In this document: piece by piece, positions 54,069-63,852 of the stretch
How the letters are laid out: every line of letters begins with the position of its first letter
How positions within the stretch are numbered: the first letter of the stretch is position 1
Source of the DNA: Maribacter sedimenticola
GTDB taxonomy: Bacteria; Bacteroidota; Bacteroidia; Flavobacteriales; Flavobacteriaceae
DNA length: 64,000 nt
NCBI RefSeq assembly: GCF_900188415.1
Contig: NZ_FZNV01000009.1
Span: 51,176 to 115,175, forward strand
Direction of reading: 5' to 3'
The notes under the pieces: model-generated
Database searches by the model: none
What the model was told of the DNA's origin: nothing
What the model saw: the letters and a program-made list of their open reading frames with translations, nothing else
Program-made: the position numbers and the translations under genes

Positions 54069-55964
54069 ATGGCTCACGTGCTAGTTCACTCATTATTTAC
54101 CGATTTTGATATCAATCTATTTAAAAGCGGTAAACACTATCGGCTATATGAAAAATTGGGATCACATCTTTTAACGCTAGATGGCGTGGAGGGTACATAT
54201 TTTGCGGTTTGGGCCCCCAGTGCAAAATCTGTTTCTGTCATAGGTAATTTTAATGGCTGGAATGCAGATGAACACCGCTTAAACGTAAGGTGGGATGCCA
54301 GTGGTATTTGGGAAGGATTTATCCCGAATATAGGCAAGGGAGAAATCTATAAATATAAGATTCAATCAACCATTAACGATGTCTGGACAGAGAAGGCGGA
54401 CCCGTTTGCAAGATATAGTGAGCATCCGCCAAAAACGGCATCGATTATTTGGACATCCGATCATCAATGGAAAGATAAGGAATGGATGGGTTATAGGAAG
54501 GATAAAAACGGTCTTGATCGCCCATATTCCGTGTATGAAGTACATTTAGGTTCGTGGAAAAAAAATAAGGAACATAAATTTCTATCCTATAGGGAATTGG
54601 CCCAGGATTTGGTATCGTATGTAAAGGATATGGGGTACACCCATGTAGAGTTCATGCCGGTCATGGAATATCCTTATGACCCGTCTTGGGGATATCAGCT
54701 AACCGGTTATTTTGCTCCTACCTCCAGATTTGGTACGCCAGAGGAGTTCAAATTGCTGGTAGATACCTTTCATCAAAATGATATTGGCGTAATATTGGAT
54801 TGGGTGCCTTCACATTTTCCTGAGGATGCCCATGGCCTTGGTTATTTTGATGGGTCTCATTTATATGAACATCCGGACAGAAGAAAAGGGTACCATAATG
54901 ATTGGAAAAGTTTGATCTTTAATTATGGTAGAAATGAGGTTCGTGCCTTTTTGATCAGTAACGCACTTTTTTGGTTGGACCAGTTTCATGTAGATGGCTT
55001 ACGGGTAGATGCGGTGGCATCTATGTTATATTTGGATTATTCTAGGGAAGATGGGGAATGGGAACCGAATATCTACGGTGGCAACGAAAATTTGGAAGCC
55101 ATTTCCTTCATAAAGGAACTGAACGAGGCCGTTTATAGTAACTATGAGGGCGTGCAGACCATTGCGGAAGAATCTACTGCATTTTCAGGAGTATCCAGAC
55201 CCGTAGAACATGGTGGTTTAGGATTTGGCATGAAATGGATGATGGGATGGATGCACGATACGCTACAATTTTTTAAGAAAGAACCCATATACAGAAGGCA
55301 TCACCAAAATGATATTACCTTTAGTATGACCTATGCGTTCACTGAAAATTTTATGTTACCATTTTCACATGATGAGGTCGTATATGGCAAACAATCACTT
55401 GTATATAGAATGCCGGGAGATGAATGGCAAAGATTTGCCAATCTCAGGTTGCTCTTTGGTTATATGTTTACCCACCCGGGCACCAAGTTAACGTTTATGG
55501 GCGGAGAATTTGGGCAGACCGCAGAATGGAATTTTGAACAAAGCCTAGATTGGCACTTATTACAATATGATGGACATTTGGGCATACAGCGTTTTGTAAA
55601 GGAATTAAACCATTTTTACAAAAATTCACCGGCACTGTACGAAAAACAATTTAGTCCAGAGGGTTTTCAATGGATAGACTATAGTGACCATGAAAACTCC
55701 ATTTTAACTTATGTACGTAAAGGACATGATCAAGAAAATGATTTGATCATAGCCTGTAATTTTACCCCTATTCCACGTGAAAAATATAGGATTGGTATAC
55801 CAAAAAAAGGAAAATTGAAGGAAGTTTTAAATAGCGATGCAGTACAATACGGTGGTGGTGGTAACGTTAATAAAGCCATTAAAACCGTTAATAAATCCGC
55901 ACATGGCCATAGCAAATCCATTGAAATCACTATACCGCCATTGGGCATAGTGATTATAAAATAA
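54069..55964 (+). CDS. glgB: 1,4-alpha-glucan branching enzyme
   Basis: GlgB makes alpha-1,6 branches in glycogen. The 631-residue protein has an N-terminal CBM48 domain (about 40-125, with Y-F-A-V-W-A-P and F-N-G-W-N) and a GH13 barrel. Catalytic residues are the nucleophile D314 in G-L-R-V-D-A-V-A, the acid/base E367 in T-I-A-E-E-S-T and the Asp in F-S-H-D-E-V. The all-beta C-terminal domain is present. It is shorter than E. coli GlgB because it lacks the extra N1 domain. It is followed by a GH31 glucosidase gene; glgA, glgC and glgP are not in the window. Confidence 0.95.
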   Translation: MAHVLVHSLFTDFDINLFKSGKHYRLYEKLGSHLLTLDGVEGTYFAVWAPSAKSVSVIGNFNGWNADEHRLNVRWDASGIWEGFIPNIGKGEIYKYKIQSTINDVWTEKADPFARYSEHPPKTASIIWTSDHQWKDKEWMGYRKDKNGLDRPYSVYEVHLGSWKKNKEHKFLSYRELAQDLVSYVKDMGYTHVEFMPVMEYPYDPSWGYQLTGYFAPTSRFGTPEEFKLLVDTFHQNDIGVILDWVPSHFPEDAHGLGYFDGSHLYEHPDRRKGYHNDWKSLIFNYGRNEVRAFLISNALFWLDQFHVDGLRVDAVASMLYLDYSREDGEWEPNIYGGNENLEAISFIKELNEAVYSNYEGVQTIAEESTAFSGVSRPVEHGGLGFGMKWMMGWMHDTLQFFKKEPIYRRHHQNDITFSMTYAFTENFMLPFSHDEVVYGKQSLVYRMPGDEWQRFANLRLLFGYMFTHPGTKLTFMGGEFGQTAEWNFEQSLDWHLLQYDGHLGIQRFVKELNHFYKNSPALYEKQFSPEGFQWIDYSDHENSILTYVRKGHDQENDLIIACNFTPIPREKYRIGIPKKGKLKEVLNSDAVQYGGGGNVNKAIKTVNKSAHGHSKSIEITIPPLGIVIIK

Positions 55965-56033
55965 TATAGGAGCTAAATAGTTTTTCATAAGTAGTATATG
56001 ATTACTGTTTTTGATATTTTTTAATACCATTTC

Positions 56034-58436
56034 ATGATAACAAATACCGAGCTTGAATATAAAGGCAACCTTTATCCCAATCATATAGTCGAGTTTACCC
56101 AGGACACTGATAAACTATATTTTACTACGGCTAACGGTGTAGTGCTACAAATTACCATTCTTAGAGGTAGTGTATTTAGGTTTAGATATGCGGTAAACCA
56201 TATTTTTGAACCTGATTTTTCCTATGCCATAGACCCAGAAGGCACTATGGGTTACAGTAAGTTAGAGGTGGTAGAGAACAATACGGAATATATCATCACC
56301 ACCGCTAGGCTGAGCGTGTTGGTCGATAAGATGACCCTTAGGGTACAGATATCTGACCTAAACGGCACCATTATTAATGAAGATGAATTAGGTTTTCATT
56401 GGGAGGAAAACTATGAATACGGGGGCAATACCGTAAAAATGAGCAAGATTACCCAAACTGGAGAAAGCTTTTATGGAATGGGAGATAAGGCCATGCATAG
56501 CAACCTAAAGGGTAAAAAAGTAGAAAATTGGGTTACGGATCAGTTTGCCTATGCAAAGGAGCAAGATCCGCTTTATAAGGCCATACCCTTTTTTATTGGT
56601 CTTACAAAAGGTAACGCATACGGAATATTTTTTGACAACAGTTTTAAGACAAGTTTTGATTTTTCTCACGAGCGCAGAAATGTAACAAGTTTTTGGGCTG
56701 ATGGTGGCGAAATGAATTACTACTTTATTTTTGGTCCTGAAATGTCCAAAGTGGTCAGTTCATACTCTAGTCTTACCGGTACGCCAGAGCTACCGCCCTT
56801 GTGGGCCCTAGGGTTTCACCAATCTAAATGGAGCTATTATCCGGAAAGCAATGTAAAGGAAATAGCGGAACAGTTCAGGCAACTGCGAATACCATGTGAC
56901 GCCATTTACCTGGATATTGATTATATGGAAGGGTTCAAATGTTTTACCTGGGATAAAAATCATTTTCCGGACCCAAAACGAATAATCGCAGAGCTAGAGG
57001 AAGATGGATTTAAGACGGTGGTCATGATCGATCCCGGTATAAAGGTAGATCGTGATTATTGGGTTTATAATGAAGCCTTGGAAAATGATTATTTCTGCAA
57101 ACGTGGAGATGGACCGTTAATGCACGGTAAGGTGTGGCCGGGAGAATGTAATTTTCCTGATTTCACCAATCCTGAAGTAAGGGAGTGGTGGGCAGAACTG
57201 TACAAGGAATTCATGACGGAGCTAGGGGTACATGCCGTTTGGAACGATATGAACGAACCCGCCGTTATGGAAGTACCGTCCAAAACGGCCCCTTTGGATA
57301 CCAGACACAATTATGATGGCTATCCATGTACCCATAGAAAGGCCCACAACGTATATGGAATGCAAATGGTAAGGGCCACATATGAAGGGGTCAAAAAATA
57401 TGTGTATCCTTTACGGCCGTTTGTGATAACCAGGGCTGCATTTGCCGGTACACAGCGCTATTCATCTACTTGGACCGGTGATAATGTGGCCACTTGGGAG
57501 CATTTATGGATAGCCAATGTGCAAATACAACGCATGTGTTTAAGTGGTTATTCCTTTGTTGGTTCGGATATTGGTGGTTTTGCTGAACAGCCAGATGGTG
57601 AACTTTTTGCTAGATGGATACAATTGGGAATTTTTCATCCATTTTGCAGGGTACATTCCAGTGGAGATCACGGCGATCAGGAACCATGGTCCTTTGGGAC
57701 TGAGATCACGGATGTAGTAAGGAAATTTATTGAAATACGGTACCAGCTTTTACCTTATTTGTATACCATGTTCTATAAATATTCAAAGGAAAATTTACCA
57801 ATGATACAATCTTTGGTGTTCTTTGATCAAGAGGATAGCCAGACCCATTTTAGAACGGATGAATTTATATTTGGCGAAAAAATATTGGTCTGTCCAATAC
57901 AAGAACCTAATGCACAGGGCCGAAGACTGTATATACCAAGAGGAATTTGGTATGATTTTTGGACCCAAGAACGTGTAGAGGGCGGTAAGGAAAAGTGGGT
58001 AATTGCAGAGTTGGATAAAATACCGGTTTTTGTAAAGGCAGGTGCCATCATACCAAAATATCCCATTCAACAATATGTAGGGGAAAAGAAGATAGATGAG
58101 TTGTTGTTGGATGTTTATTATAAAGAAGGAACGGAAACTTCAGAAGTTTATGAAGATGCCGCCAACGGTTATGATTACAAAAAGGGTAGGTATGCGTTGA
58201 GCAATTTTAAGTTAACGGGAAAAGAAAATTCCTTAACGGTGCAACTCTTTAAAGACGGCGATTTTGAAACGGACTATCAGACCATTAGGCTAAATTTTTA
58301 TGGTTTGCCTTTCAAGATAAAAACTGTAATGGTAGATAATGAGGAAATAGTGCTGGAAAATTTATTATTGGAAAATGACCATGTTTTACGAATAGACAAA
58401 AACTTTACCCTATTGCACATTACAGGAAATATATAA
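56034..58436 (+). CDS. GH31 family alpha-glucosidase
   Basis: An 800-residue cytosolic hydrolase without a signal peptide. The N-terminal beta-sandwich (about 40-230) is followed by the barrel: D-A-I-Y-L-D-I-D-Y-M-E-G near 286, the catalytic nucleophile D405 in W-N-D-M-N-E-P, and the acid/base D483 in W-T-G-D-N-V-A-T-W. G-S-D-I-G-G-F is also present. The enzyme probably releases glucose from the non-reducing end of alpha-glucans or maltooligosaccharides. The link with glgB (70 bases upstream) suggests use in glycogen or maltodextrin metabolism. Confidence 0.93.
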   Translation: MITNTELEYKGNLYPNHIVEFTQDTDKLYFTTANGVVLQITILRGSVFRFRYAVNHIFEPDFSYAIDPEGTMGYSKLEVVENNTEYIITTARLSVLVDKMTLRVQISDLNGTIINEDELGFHWEENYEYGGNTVKMSKITQTGESFYGMGDKAMHSNLKGKKVENWVTDQFAYAKEQDPLYKAIPFFIGLTKGNAYGIFFDNSFKTSFDFSHERRNVTSFWADGGEMNYYFIFGPEMSKVVSSYSSLTGTPELPPLWALGFHQSKWSYYPESNVKEIAEQFRQLRIPCDAIYLDIDYMEGFKCFTWDKNHFPDPKRIIAELEEDGFKTVVMIDPGIKVDRDYWVYNEALENDYFCKRGDGPLMHGKVWPGECNFPDFTNPEVREWWAELYKEFMTELGVHAVWNDMNEPAVMEVPSKTAPLDTRHNYDGYPCTHRKAHNVYGMQMVRATYEGVKKYVYPLRPFVITRAAFAGTQRYSSTWTGDNVATWEHLWIANVQIQRMCLSGYSFVGSDIGGFAEQPDGELFARWIQLGIFHPFCRVHSSGDHGDQEPWSFGTEITDVVRKFIEIRYQLLPYLYTMFYKYSKENLPMIQSLVFFDQEDSQTHFRTDEFIFGEKILVCPIQEPNAQGRRLYIPRGIWYDFWTQERVEGGKEKWVIAELDKIPVFVKAGAIIPKYPIQQYVGEKKIDELLLDVYYKEGTETSEVYEDAANGYDYKKGRYALSNFKLTGKENSLTVQLFKDGDFETDYQTIRLNFYGLPFKIKTVMVDNEEIVLENLLLENDHVLRIDKNFTLLHITGNI

Positions 58437-58473
58437 CTTTGTATTTTGATAACATTAACCATAAATTTTGAAA

Positions 58474-59283
58474 ATGAAAAAAATAGTATTAATACTTGCC
58501 GTATTTCTAGGGGTTTCGGCATGTAAGGTAAATCCGTTTACCGGCCAAAAGACGTTAAATTTTTACCCCAATAGTCAGATTTTCCCATCTGCATTTGCGC
58601 AATATGATCAATTTCTTACTGAGAATAAAGTGGTAACAGGTACTACCGAGGCACAAATGATAACCAAGGTTGGACAAAGAATTTCCGCTGCTGCAGAGCG
58701 TTGGTTGACTGCAAATGGGTATCCTGGATATTTAAAGGATTATAAGTGGGAATATAATTTGGTAAACGACGAAACGGTAAATGCGTGGTGTATGCCTGGA
58801 GGTAAGATTGTGTTCTATACCGGTATTTTACCTATAACCCAGACAGAGACGGGTGTTGCAGTGGTTATGGGCCATGAAGTAGCCCATGCCTTGGCAGACC
58901 ACGGTGCACAACGCATGAGTGCGGGAACCTTGCAGCAGGTAGGTGCGGTTGCCGGAAATATAGCCATACAGGATGAGCAAAAAAGAAATTTATTTAATCA
59001 GGCCTATGGTATTGGTTCCCAGGTAGGAGTAATGTTGCCTTTTAGCAGAAGTCATGAAACAGAGGCCGATAGGATCGGCTTACAGATTATGGCCATTGCA
59101 GGTTATGACCCTTATGAAGCTGCAGAACTTTGGAAGCGTATGAAGGCAAATAGCGGTGGTCAAGCTCCACCGGAATTTATGAGTACACACCCATCTAACG
59201 ATACAAGGATTAATAACCTTACCGCTTGGGCACCATTGGCCAAGGAAGAAGCAGCAAAATTTGGAGTGACTACATTTAGGTAA
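58474..59283 (+). CDS. M48-family metalloprotease lipoprotein
   Basis: A 269-residue envelope protease with lipobox G-V-S-A-C (Cys17). The ATG at 58474 is preferred over TTG two codons earlier. The zinc motif H-E-V-A-H lies at 134-138 and the third ligand is E197 in E-T-E-A-D-R-I-G. Relatives are BepA and LoiP, which degrade misfolded outer-membrane proteins; the tetratricopeptide part of BepA is absent here, so it is closer to LoiP. A terminator hairpin follows. Confidence 0.92.
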   Translation: MKKIVLILAVFLGVSACKVNPFTGQKTLNFYPNSQIFPSAFAQYDQFLTENKVVTGTTEAQMITKVGQRISAAAERWLTANGYPGYLKDYKWEYNLVNDETVNAWCMPGGKIVFYTGILPITQTETGVAVVMGHEVAHALADHGAQRMSAGTLQQVGAVAGNIAIQDEQKRNLFNQAYGIGSQVGVMLPFSRSHETEADRIGLQIMAIAGYDPYEAAELWKRMKANSGGQAPPEFMSTHPSNDTRINNLTAWAPLAKEEAAKFGVTTFR

Positions 59284-59311
59284 AAAAAACTTAACTGATT
59301 ATTGTATATTG

Positions 59312-59335
59312 AAGCCGTTCAGCAATGAACGGCTT
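59312..59335 (+). terminator. Intrinsic terminator of the M48 gene
   Basis: AAGCCGTTC and GAACGGCTT form a nine-base perfect stem with a loop of six, followed by TATTTTTATAT. The MFS gene begins just beyond it. Confidence 0.8.
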
Positions 59336-59346
59336 TATTTTTATAT

Positions 59347-60678
59347 ATGACAAAGACGCTGGTTTTAAAGGGAAGTAAAAAATTGTTGAACGCATGGGCC
59401 TTTTATGACTGGGCAAATTCTGTATATAGTTTGGTGATATCCTCGGCGGTATTCCCCATATTTTACGGGGCGTTGTTTAGAGTTGCCGGTATTGAAAAAG
59501 TAACAGTATTTGGCGGAGAGATTGCCAGGGCGCCATTAATAAGTTATACAACCTCCTTGGCCTTTGTTTGTATTGCCATTATAACACCTTTGGTCTCCGG
59601 TATAGCGGATTATTTAGGAAATAAAAAGGTGTTCATGAAATTTTTCTGCTATTTGGGCGGCCTCTCTTGCGTTGGCCTTTATTGGTTTTCTTTGGAACAT
59701 ATTTATTTTGGCCTGTTGTGTTATTTTTTTGGTTTGGTGGGCTTTTGGGTAAGTTTTGCCATTAATAATTCTTACCTGCCCGATGTGGCTTTTCCAAAAC
59801 AACAAGATGCCATAAGTGCTAAAGGGTTTACTTTAGGATATATTGGTAGCGTACTATTGTTAATGTTCAATTTGGCCATGGTAATGCGCCCGGATTTGTT
59901 CGGTATTACAACAGATGAATCCGGAGCTGCGGAAATAAAGGCAATGAAATATTCCTTTGTTACCGTAGGTATTTGGTGGGTGTTGTTCGCTCAATATAGT
60001 TTTTATTTTCTGCCTCAAGGATATAAGAAGGAAGGTGAAAGAACCAATGTGGTGTTAAATGGTTTTAAGGAGCTAAAGCAGGTTTGGAAAGAACTTGGGG
60101 AGCAGGTTAGGCTAAAGAGATATCTAGGCGCATTTTTTGTCTATAGTATGGCGGTGCAGACCGTTATGCTCATAGCTACTTATTTTGGGGAAGAAGAAAT
60201 TGCTTGGGGTACGGACACGGAACGAACTACCGGATTGATCATTAGTATTTTGGTAATACAGCTAGTGGCCATAGTGGGAGCAACACTTACGGCAAAAGCT
60301 TCGGAACAATATGGAAATATTAGGACCCTGATCGTTATAAATGCCCTCTGGGTCTGTATTTGTATCTATGCCTATTTTGTGATAACGCCTACGGATTTTT
60401 ATATAGCGGCCGGGTGTGTTGGCTTGGTCATGGGGGGCATACAGGCATTATCTAGATCTACCTATTCCAAATTTTTACCTAGCACTACGGATACTACATC
60501 TTTCTTTAGTTTTTATGATGTGGCGGAAAAAATAGGAATTATAATAGGCACATTTATATATGGAGCAATTGCCCAAAGGACTGGCAGTATGAGAAGCTCT
60601 ATTATATTTTTGGGCGTCTTTTTCTTAGTGGGGATGTTTTTATTGGTTAGGGTTAAAGAAGTGAAAAGGCCTCTTTAA
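59347..60678 (+). CDS. MFS transporter of the UMF1/Atg22-like type
   Basis: A 443-residue protein with about twelve membrane helices. The N-terminal N-A-W-A-F-Y-D-W-A-N-S-V-Y-S is diagnostic of the UMF1 (vacuole-effluxer Atg22-like) branch of the major facilitator superfamily. G-G-I-Q-A-L-S-R-S-T-Y-S-K-F and F-S-F-Y-D-V-A-E-K-I-G in the C-terminal half are also typical. Yeast Atg22 effluxes amino acids from the vacuole; the bacterial substrate is unknown. Its stop codon lies inside its own terminator hairpin. Confidence 0.9.
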   Translation: MTKTLVLKGSKKLLNAWAFYDWANSVYSLVISSAVFPIFYGALFRVAGIEKVTVFGGEIARAPLISYTTSLAFVCIAIITPLVSGIADYLGNKKVFMKFFCYLGGLSCVGLYWFSLEHIYFGLLCYFFGLVGFWVSFAINNSYLPDVAFPKQQDAISAKGFTLGYIGSVLLLMFNLAMVMRPDLFGITTDESGAAEIKAMKYSFVTVGIWWVLFAQYSFYFLPQGYKKEGERTNVVLNGFKELKQVWKELGEQVRLKRYLGAFFVYSMAVQTVMLIATYFGEEEIAWGTDTERTTGLIISILVIQLVAIVGATLTAKASEQYGNIRTLIVINALWVCICIYAYFVITPTDFYIAAGCVGLVMGGIQALSRSTYSKFLPSTTDTTSFFSFYDVAEKIGIIIGTFIYGAIAQRTGSMRSSIIFLGVFFLVGMFLLVRVKEVKRPL

Positions 60679-60689
60679 GGAGGCCTTTT
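60664..60689. terminator. Terminator overlapping the end of the MFS gene
   Basis: AAAAGGCCTC and GAGGCCTTTT form a perfect ten-base stem with the loop TTTAAG, which contains the MFS stop codon. T-runs on both strands mean that it can also end the leftward GIN-domain operon. Confidence 0.8.
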
Positions 60690-60721
60690 GATCGTGATTG
60701 TCCGCTATTTTGATTATGCTG

Positions 60722-61447
60722 TTAACCTTTTGAGATATCCCCGGAACCCGAAGTTTTGGTATCTATTTTTTCAGGATTTCCTCTATAGGTTATATCTCCG
60801 GAACCGGAAACTCTAGCCTTAATGGATTTTTTTGCCGTGACCTGAATATCCGCCGATCCAGATACTGTTGCATTTACATGGTCCGCGTCTAGACTGTAGG
60901 CTTCAATATCCCCACTACCTGATATGGTGGCTTCAAAATCTGTTGTTTTGCCGCTTAAGGACATGTCGCCAGACCCGGACATGGTTGCCGTTAAGCTGTT
61001 GGTGTCTAGGTCTAATGTTATATCTCCCGATCCGGACATTGCGGTACTGAAATTATCGGCGCTGAGGGTGGTTTTACCTACGATATCACCTGAGCCGGAC
61101 ATAGCTACTGAATTTATGGATTCCACAGGTACGGTAATATAAATACCAGATTTCCAATTACTGGTCTTAAGGTTGACTCCCTTTTCAGTCTTAATAACAA
61201 GCTTACCGTTCTTAACTTCGGTAATGATATATTCCAATAGGTTTTCTTCTCCTTTAAGGATAAGTTTTCCTTCATTACCTGATACCAGCTCAACGTCAAA
61301 CCATCCGGAAACCGCCACACCATCATAATCACCTGTAGTTCTTTCAATGGTAACATTGTTCCCGTTACCCTTAATGGTTTTTCCCCACTGTCCAACACAG
61401 GATAAAGAAAGAAACCCCATAAAAATTAAAGTAAAAAATTTGTTCAT
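60722..61447 (-). CDS. DUF2807 (head GIN domain) lipoprotein
   Basis: A 241-residue protein with lipobox S-L-S-C. The DUF2807 ladder follows, with seven S-G-S-[GA]-D repeats at spacings of 18-21 residues (about residues 117, 138, 157, 176, 196, 214 and 233 of this start). The repeats would stack as rungs of a right-handed beta helix with Gly/Ser turns. Members are called putative auto-transporter adhesin head domains, but no function is established in Bacteroidota. It is the last gene of a leftward operon with an ECF sigma factor; starts three codons apart are possible. Confidence 0.87.
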   Translation of the reverse strand: MNKFFTLIFMGFLSLSCVGQWGKTIKGNGNNVTIERTTGDYDGVAVSGWFDVELVSGNEGKLILKGEENLLEYIITEVKNGKLVIKTEKGVNLKTSNWKSGIYITVPVESINSVAMSGSGDIVGKTTLSADNFSTAMSGSGDITLDLDTNSLTATMSGSGDMSLSGKTTDFEATISGSGDIEAYSLDADHVNATVSGSADIQVTAKKSIKARVSGSGDITYRGNPEKIDTKTSGSGDISKG

Positions 61448-61470
61448 AATGTTCATTTTTAATCGATTAG

Positions 61471-62565
61471 TTATTTTTTAATAAAGCTTATGCCTCCGTA
61501 ATCACTGTTAATTGTGATGGTGTTTCCACTGCCTCTGGAACCATAGAAACCTTCATAATGTTTATTGGAGGATTTTTCTGTACTTACATTGACCGTTAAA
61601 TCATCTTTACCGCTTACACCGGCATAACTGGCAGTGATGTCAAAATCAAAGTGATATTGATTATTATATCCTATTTTAATTCCTGTATAATCAGACTGTA
61701 TTCTTACGTTTCCTGCATCCTTGGCTAGCTCTTCTATTCTTACGCTGCCGTAATCCGAAACAATGGATACGTTACCATGCACTATTCCCAACTTAACGGT
61801 AATATAGTCGCCATTGCCATCAATGGAATTGAGTTCTTCTACATCCATATTACCATAATCACTTACATATTCCAGGTTTTTCATAATACCGATGCTTGCG
61901 TTCGTATAATCTGCATTTACTTTTAGATCTCCTGCTTTATCAATGGTAAAACCAGAATAGTCTGCCCTTATTTCGCCACTATTTATATAACCTATTGTAG
62001 ATTTAGAGGTGTAATCAAAATTCAAGTAATTATTTCGCCCCCTTAATTCCCCCAATTCCATACGCCCGTAATCACAGGATATTTTGGCATGGCCATCAAT
62101 TCTGTCCAAGATAATATTACCGTAGTCGTTACTAAGATCTACATTGTTCTTAATGGGTACTTTAATGGTATAGTTGATCTGCATGTTGACATTATTGTTA
62201 TTGCCCCAGCTCCATCCCCATCCGCTATTATTTTTGTTGAAAATGGTTTTTGCGGACACCATTGATTTGCTGGCATCAAACTCAACGGAAATGTCATCAA
62301 GTTTTTTTTGAACCTTTTCCTCGTTATTGCCATTGGTCTTGATATGGACTTCAATAACAACACGGTTTTCGCTCCAGGAGGTTATGTTTAGATTACCATA
62401 AGAATTGCTAACTTTCAGCAGTGCATCTGCATTTACGTTAAATTCTTTTTTTATGGTCTTTTCCTTGGTATGCTTACCGTCAAAATCTGTATCGTGGGCA
62501 GATAATATGGTGGTGCATGCTAAAAAGAATAAGCATGAATATTTAAATAGTATAGTTTGCATCAT
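61471..62565 (-). CDS. Exported DUF4097-like ladder protein
   Basis: A 364-residue protein with a signal peptide ending T-I-L-S-A-H. From residue 147 there is a near-regular array of D-Y-[GTSI] motifs at 147, 165, 184, 202, 219, 236, 253, 271, 292, 313 (SYA) and 355, with steps of 17-21 residues. Each D-Y sits at the start of a strand, as in a beta-solenoid rung; a partial motif (S-Y-G) is at 55. The Asn/Gly/Trp-rich loop at 112-126 is unusual. The fold resembles DUF4097/adhesin-like proteins, but the match is by pattern. It begins inside the end of the anti-sigma gene and lies 23 bases before the GIN gene. Confidence 0.8.
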   Translation of the reverse strand: MMQTILFKYSCLFFLACTTILSAHDTDFDGKHTKEKTIKKEFNVNADALLKVSNSYGNLNITSWSENRVVIEVHIKTNGNNEEKVQKKLDDISVEFDASKSMVSAKTIFNKNNSGWGWSWGNNNNVNMQINYTIKVPIKNNVDLSNDYGNIILDRIDGHAKISCDYGRMELGELRGRNNYLNFDYTSKSTIGYINSGEIRADYSGFTIDKAGDLKVNADYTNASIGIMKNLEYVSDYGNMDVEELNSIDGNGDYITVKLGIVHGNVSIVSDYGSVRIEELAKDAGNVRIQSDYTGIKIGYNNQYHFDFDITASYAGVSGKDDLTVNVSTEKSSNKHYEGFYGSRGSGNTITINSDYGGISFIKK

Positions 62566-63106
62566 GTGTATTTTTTATTGATTTAATATTTTCTATTTGG
62601 GACATTACTTCTTTTAACAGTTCAATTCTTGTTTGAAAATTGGTGATCATGGCACTTAGGATCAATTTGCTGTTACCACCATTAAGGAGGTCCTGTTCCA
62701 TTTTGGTGTAATCTTGTTGTAATTTTTGCAATTGCAACATGGTATCGTTTATAATCTTTTCTGTTTCAGGAGATTTCTCTGAATTCAATTCTTTTACTTG
62801 CTCCTCTATAAGATTTGCAAAATAAAATTGCGTTTTGGAAACTTCTGGTGAAATTTGTGCAACTTGTTCCTCTTTGGTGTTGTAGTTTCCAACTTGGAAT
62901 ATTCCTACGGTCACTAAAAGGGCTATTGCCGCGGCCATGGAGGCCCAGGTTAACCAAGAACTATTCTTTTTGGTCGTTATGGTCTTATTACCATTGACCG
63001 CATTCAATTTTTCCAAAAAGCGCAGCTGGTGCCCATCTTTAGGTTCTTCAGTATCCAAATTGCCTTGCAACTTCTTGAACAGATCGTCTATGTTATCATT
63101 TTTCAT
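62543..63106 (-). CDS. Probable membrane anti-sigma factor
   Basis: A 187-residue protein with a cytoplasmic N-terminal part of about 50 residues (M-K-N-D-N-I-D-D-L-F-K-K-L), one membrane segment (S-M-A-A-A-I-A-L-L-V-T-V-G-I-F) and a periplasmic coiled-coil region. It overlaps the ECF sigma gene by ATGA, and the DUF4097-like gene overlaps its end by 23 bases, so all three are coupled. No recognised anti-sigma sequence motif is seen; the role is inferred from topology and position. Confidence 0.75.
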   Translation of the reverse strand: MKNDNIDDLFKKLQGNLDTEEPKDGHQLRFLEKLNAVNGNKTITTKKNSSWLTWASMAAAIALLVTVGIFQVGNYNTKEEQVAQISPEVSKTQFYFANLIEEQVKELNSEKSPETEKIINDTMLQLQKLQQDYTKMEQDLLNGGNSKLILSAMITNFQTRIELLKEVMSQIENIKSIKNTHDANYTI

Positions 63107-63660
63107 CGGCTTTCTACTATTAATTTTTTTCTTAAGCTATCTTTTGCCCTTGAGACCATGGTTCTGCAATTGGCATAACTTATATTCATGATCTCACTCA
63201 TTTCTTCATAATCATACCCTTCAATTAAATGTAAGGTCAAAGACACTCTGTAATTTTCCTTTAAATCTTTCATGGTTTCCATCACTTTTTGAGCCTTTAG
63301 TTCAGTAAACACATGAGTGGGGTCAATTCCGTCATGATCTTCGACCTTGTACATTACTTCATCCAATGCAACTTCCTTGTTTTTTTGCTGCTTTCTATAC
63401 TGATAGATGCTATTGTTGATCACAATACGTTTTAACCAAGATCCAAAAGTAACCTCCCCTTTAAAAGTATGCAGTTTAGTAAATGCGCTTAAAAACGATT
63501 CTTGCATAATATCCTCTGCTTGGGCAGTATCCTTAACAATTCTTAGTGCTGTGTTGTACATGGCCCTGTAATACTTGTTGTACACTTCTAGCTGTGCACT
63601 TTGTTTACCGGCCATGCATGACAGCAATAGCTCATCAATATGTTCTCTTTGTTGGCTCAA
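63103..63660 (-). CDS. ECF-type RNA polymerase sigma factor
   Basis: A 185-residue sigma-70 family protein. Region 2 has A-E-D-I-M-Q-E-S-F-L-S-A-F (the D-x-x-Q-E core-binding motif) and F-G-S-W-L-K-R-I-V-I-N-N; region 4 has L-I-E-G-Y-D-Y-E-E-M-S-E-I-M-N-I-S as the helix-turn-helix. It heads a four-gene leftward operon (sigma, anti-sigma, DUF4097-like, DUF2807). The target regulon is not visible, though self-activation is usual for this class. Confidence 0.93.
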   Translation of the reverse strand: MSQQREHIDELLLSCMAGKQSAQLEVYNKYYRAMYNTALRIVKDTAQAEDIMQESFLSAFTKLHTFKGEVTFGSWLKRIVINNSIYQYRKQQKNKEVALDEVMYKVEDHDGIDPTHVFTELKAQKVMETMKDLKENYRVSLTLHLIEGYDYEEMSEIMNISYANCRTMVSRAKDSLRKKLIVESR

Positions 63661-63852
63661 AAAGTGATTGGTTTATGTAATGATGGAACAATTTACACTT
63701 TGTTACAGTTTGAGAAAATATACCCATGTATTTTATCGAATAAAAAAGGTTTTTGTCGATATATTATAATAAAATCAGCCAGTTATGGAAGTATTGAAAT
63801 ACATTTGAACTCCCCTCAAACAATTATAAATCAGTATAATAACATATAAGTC

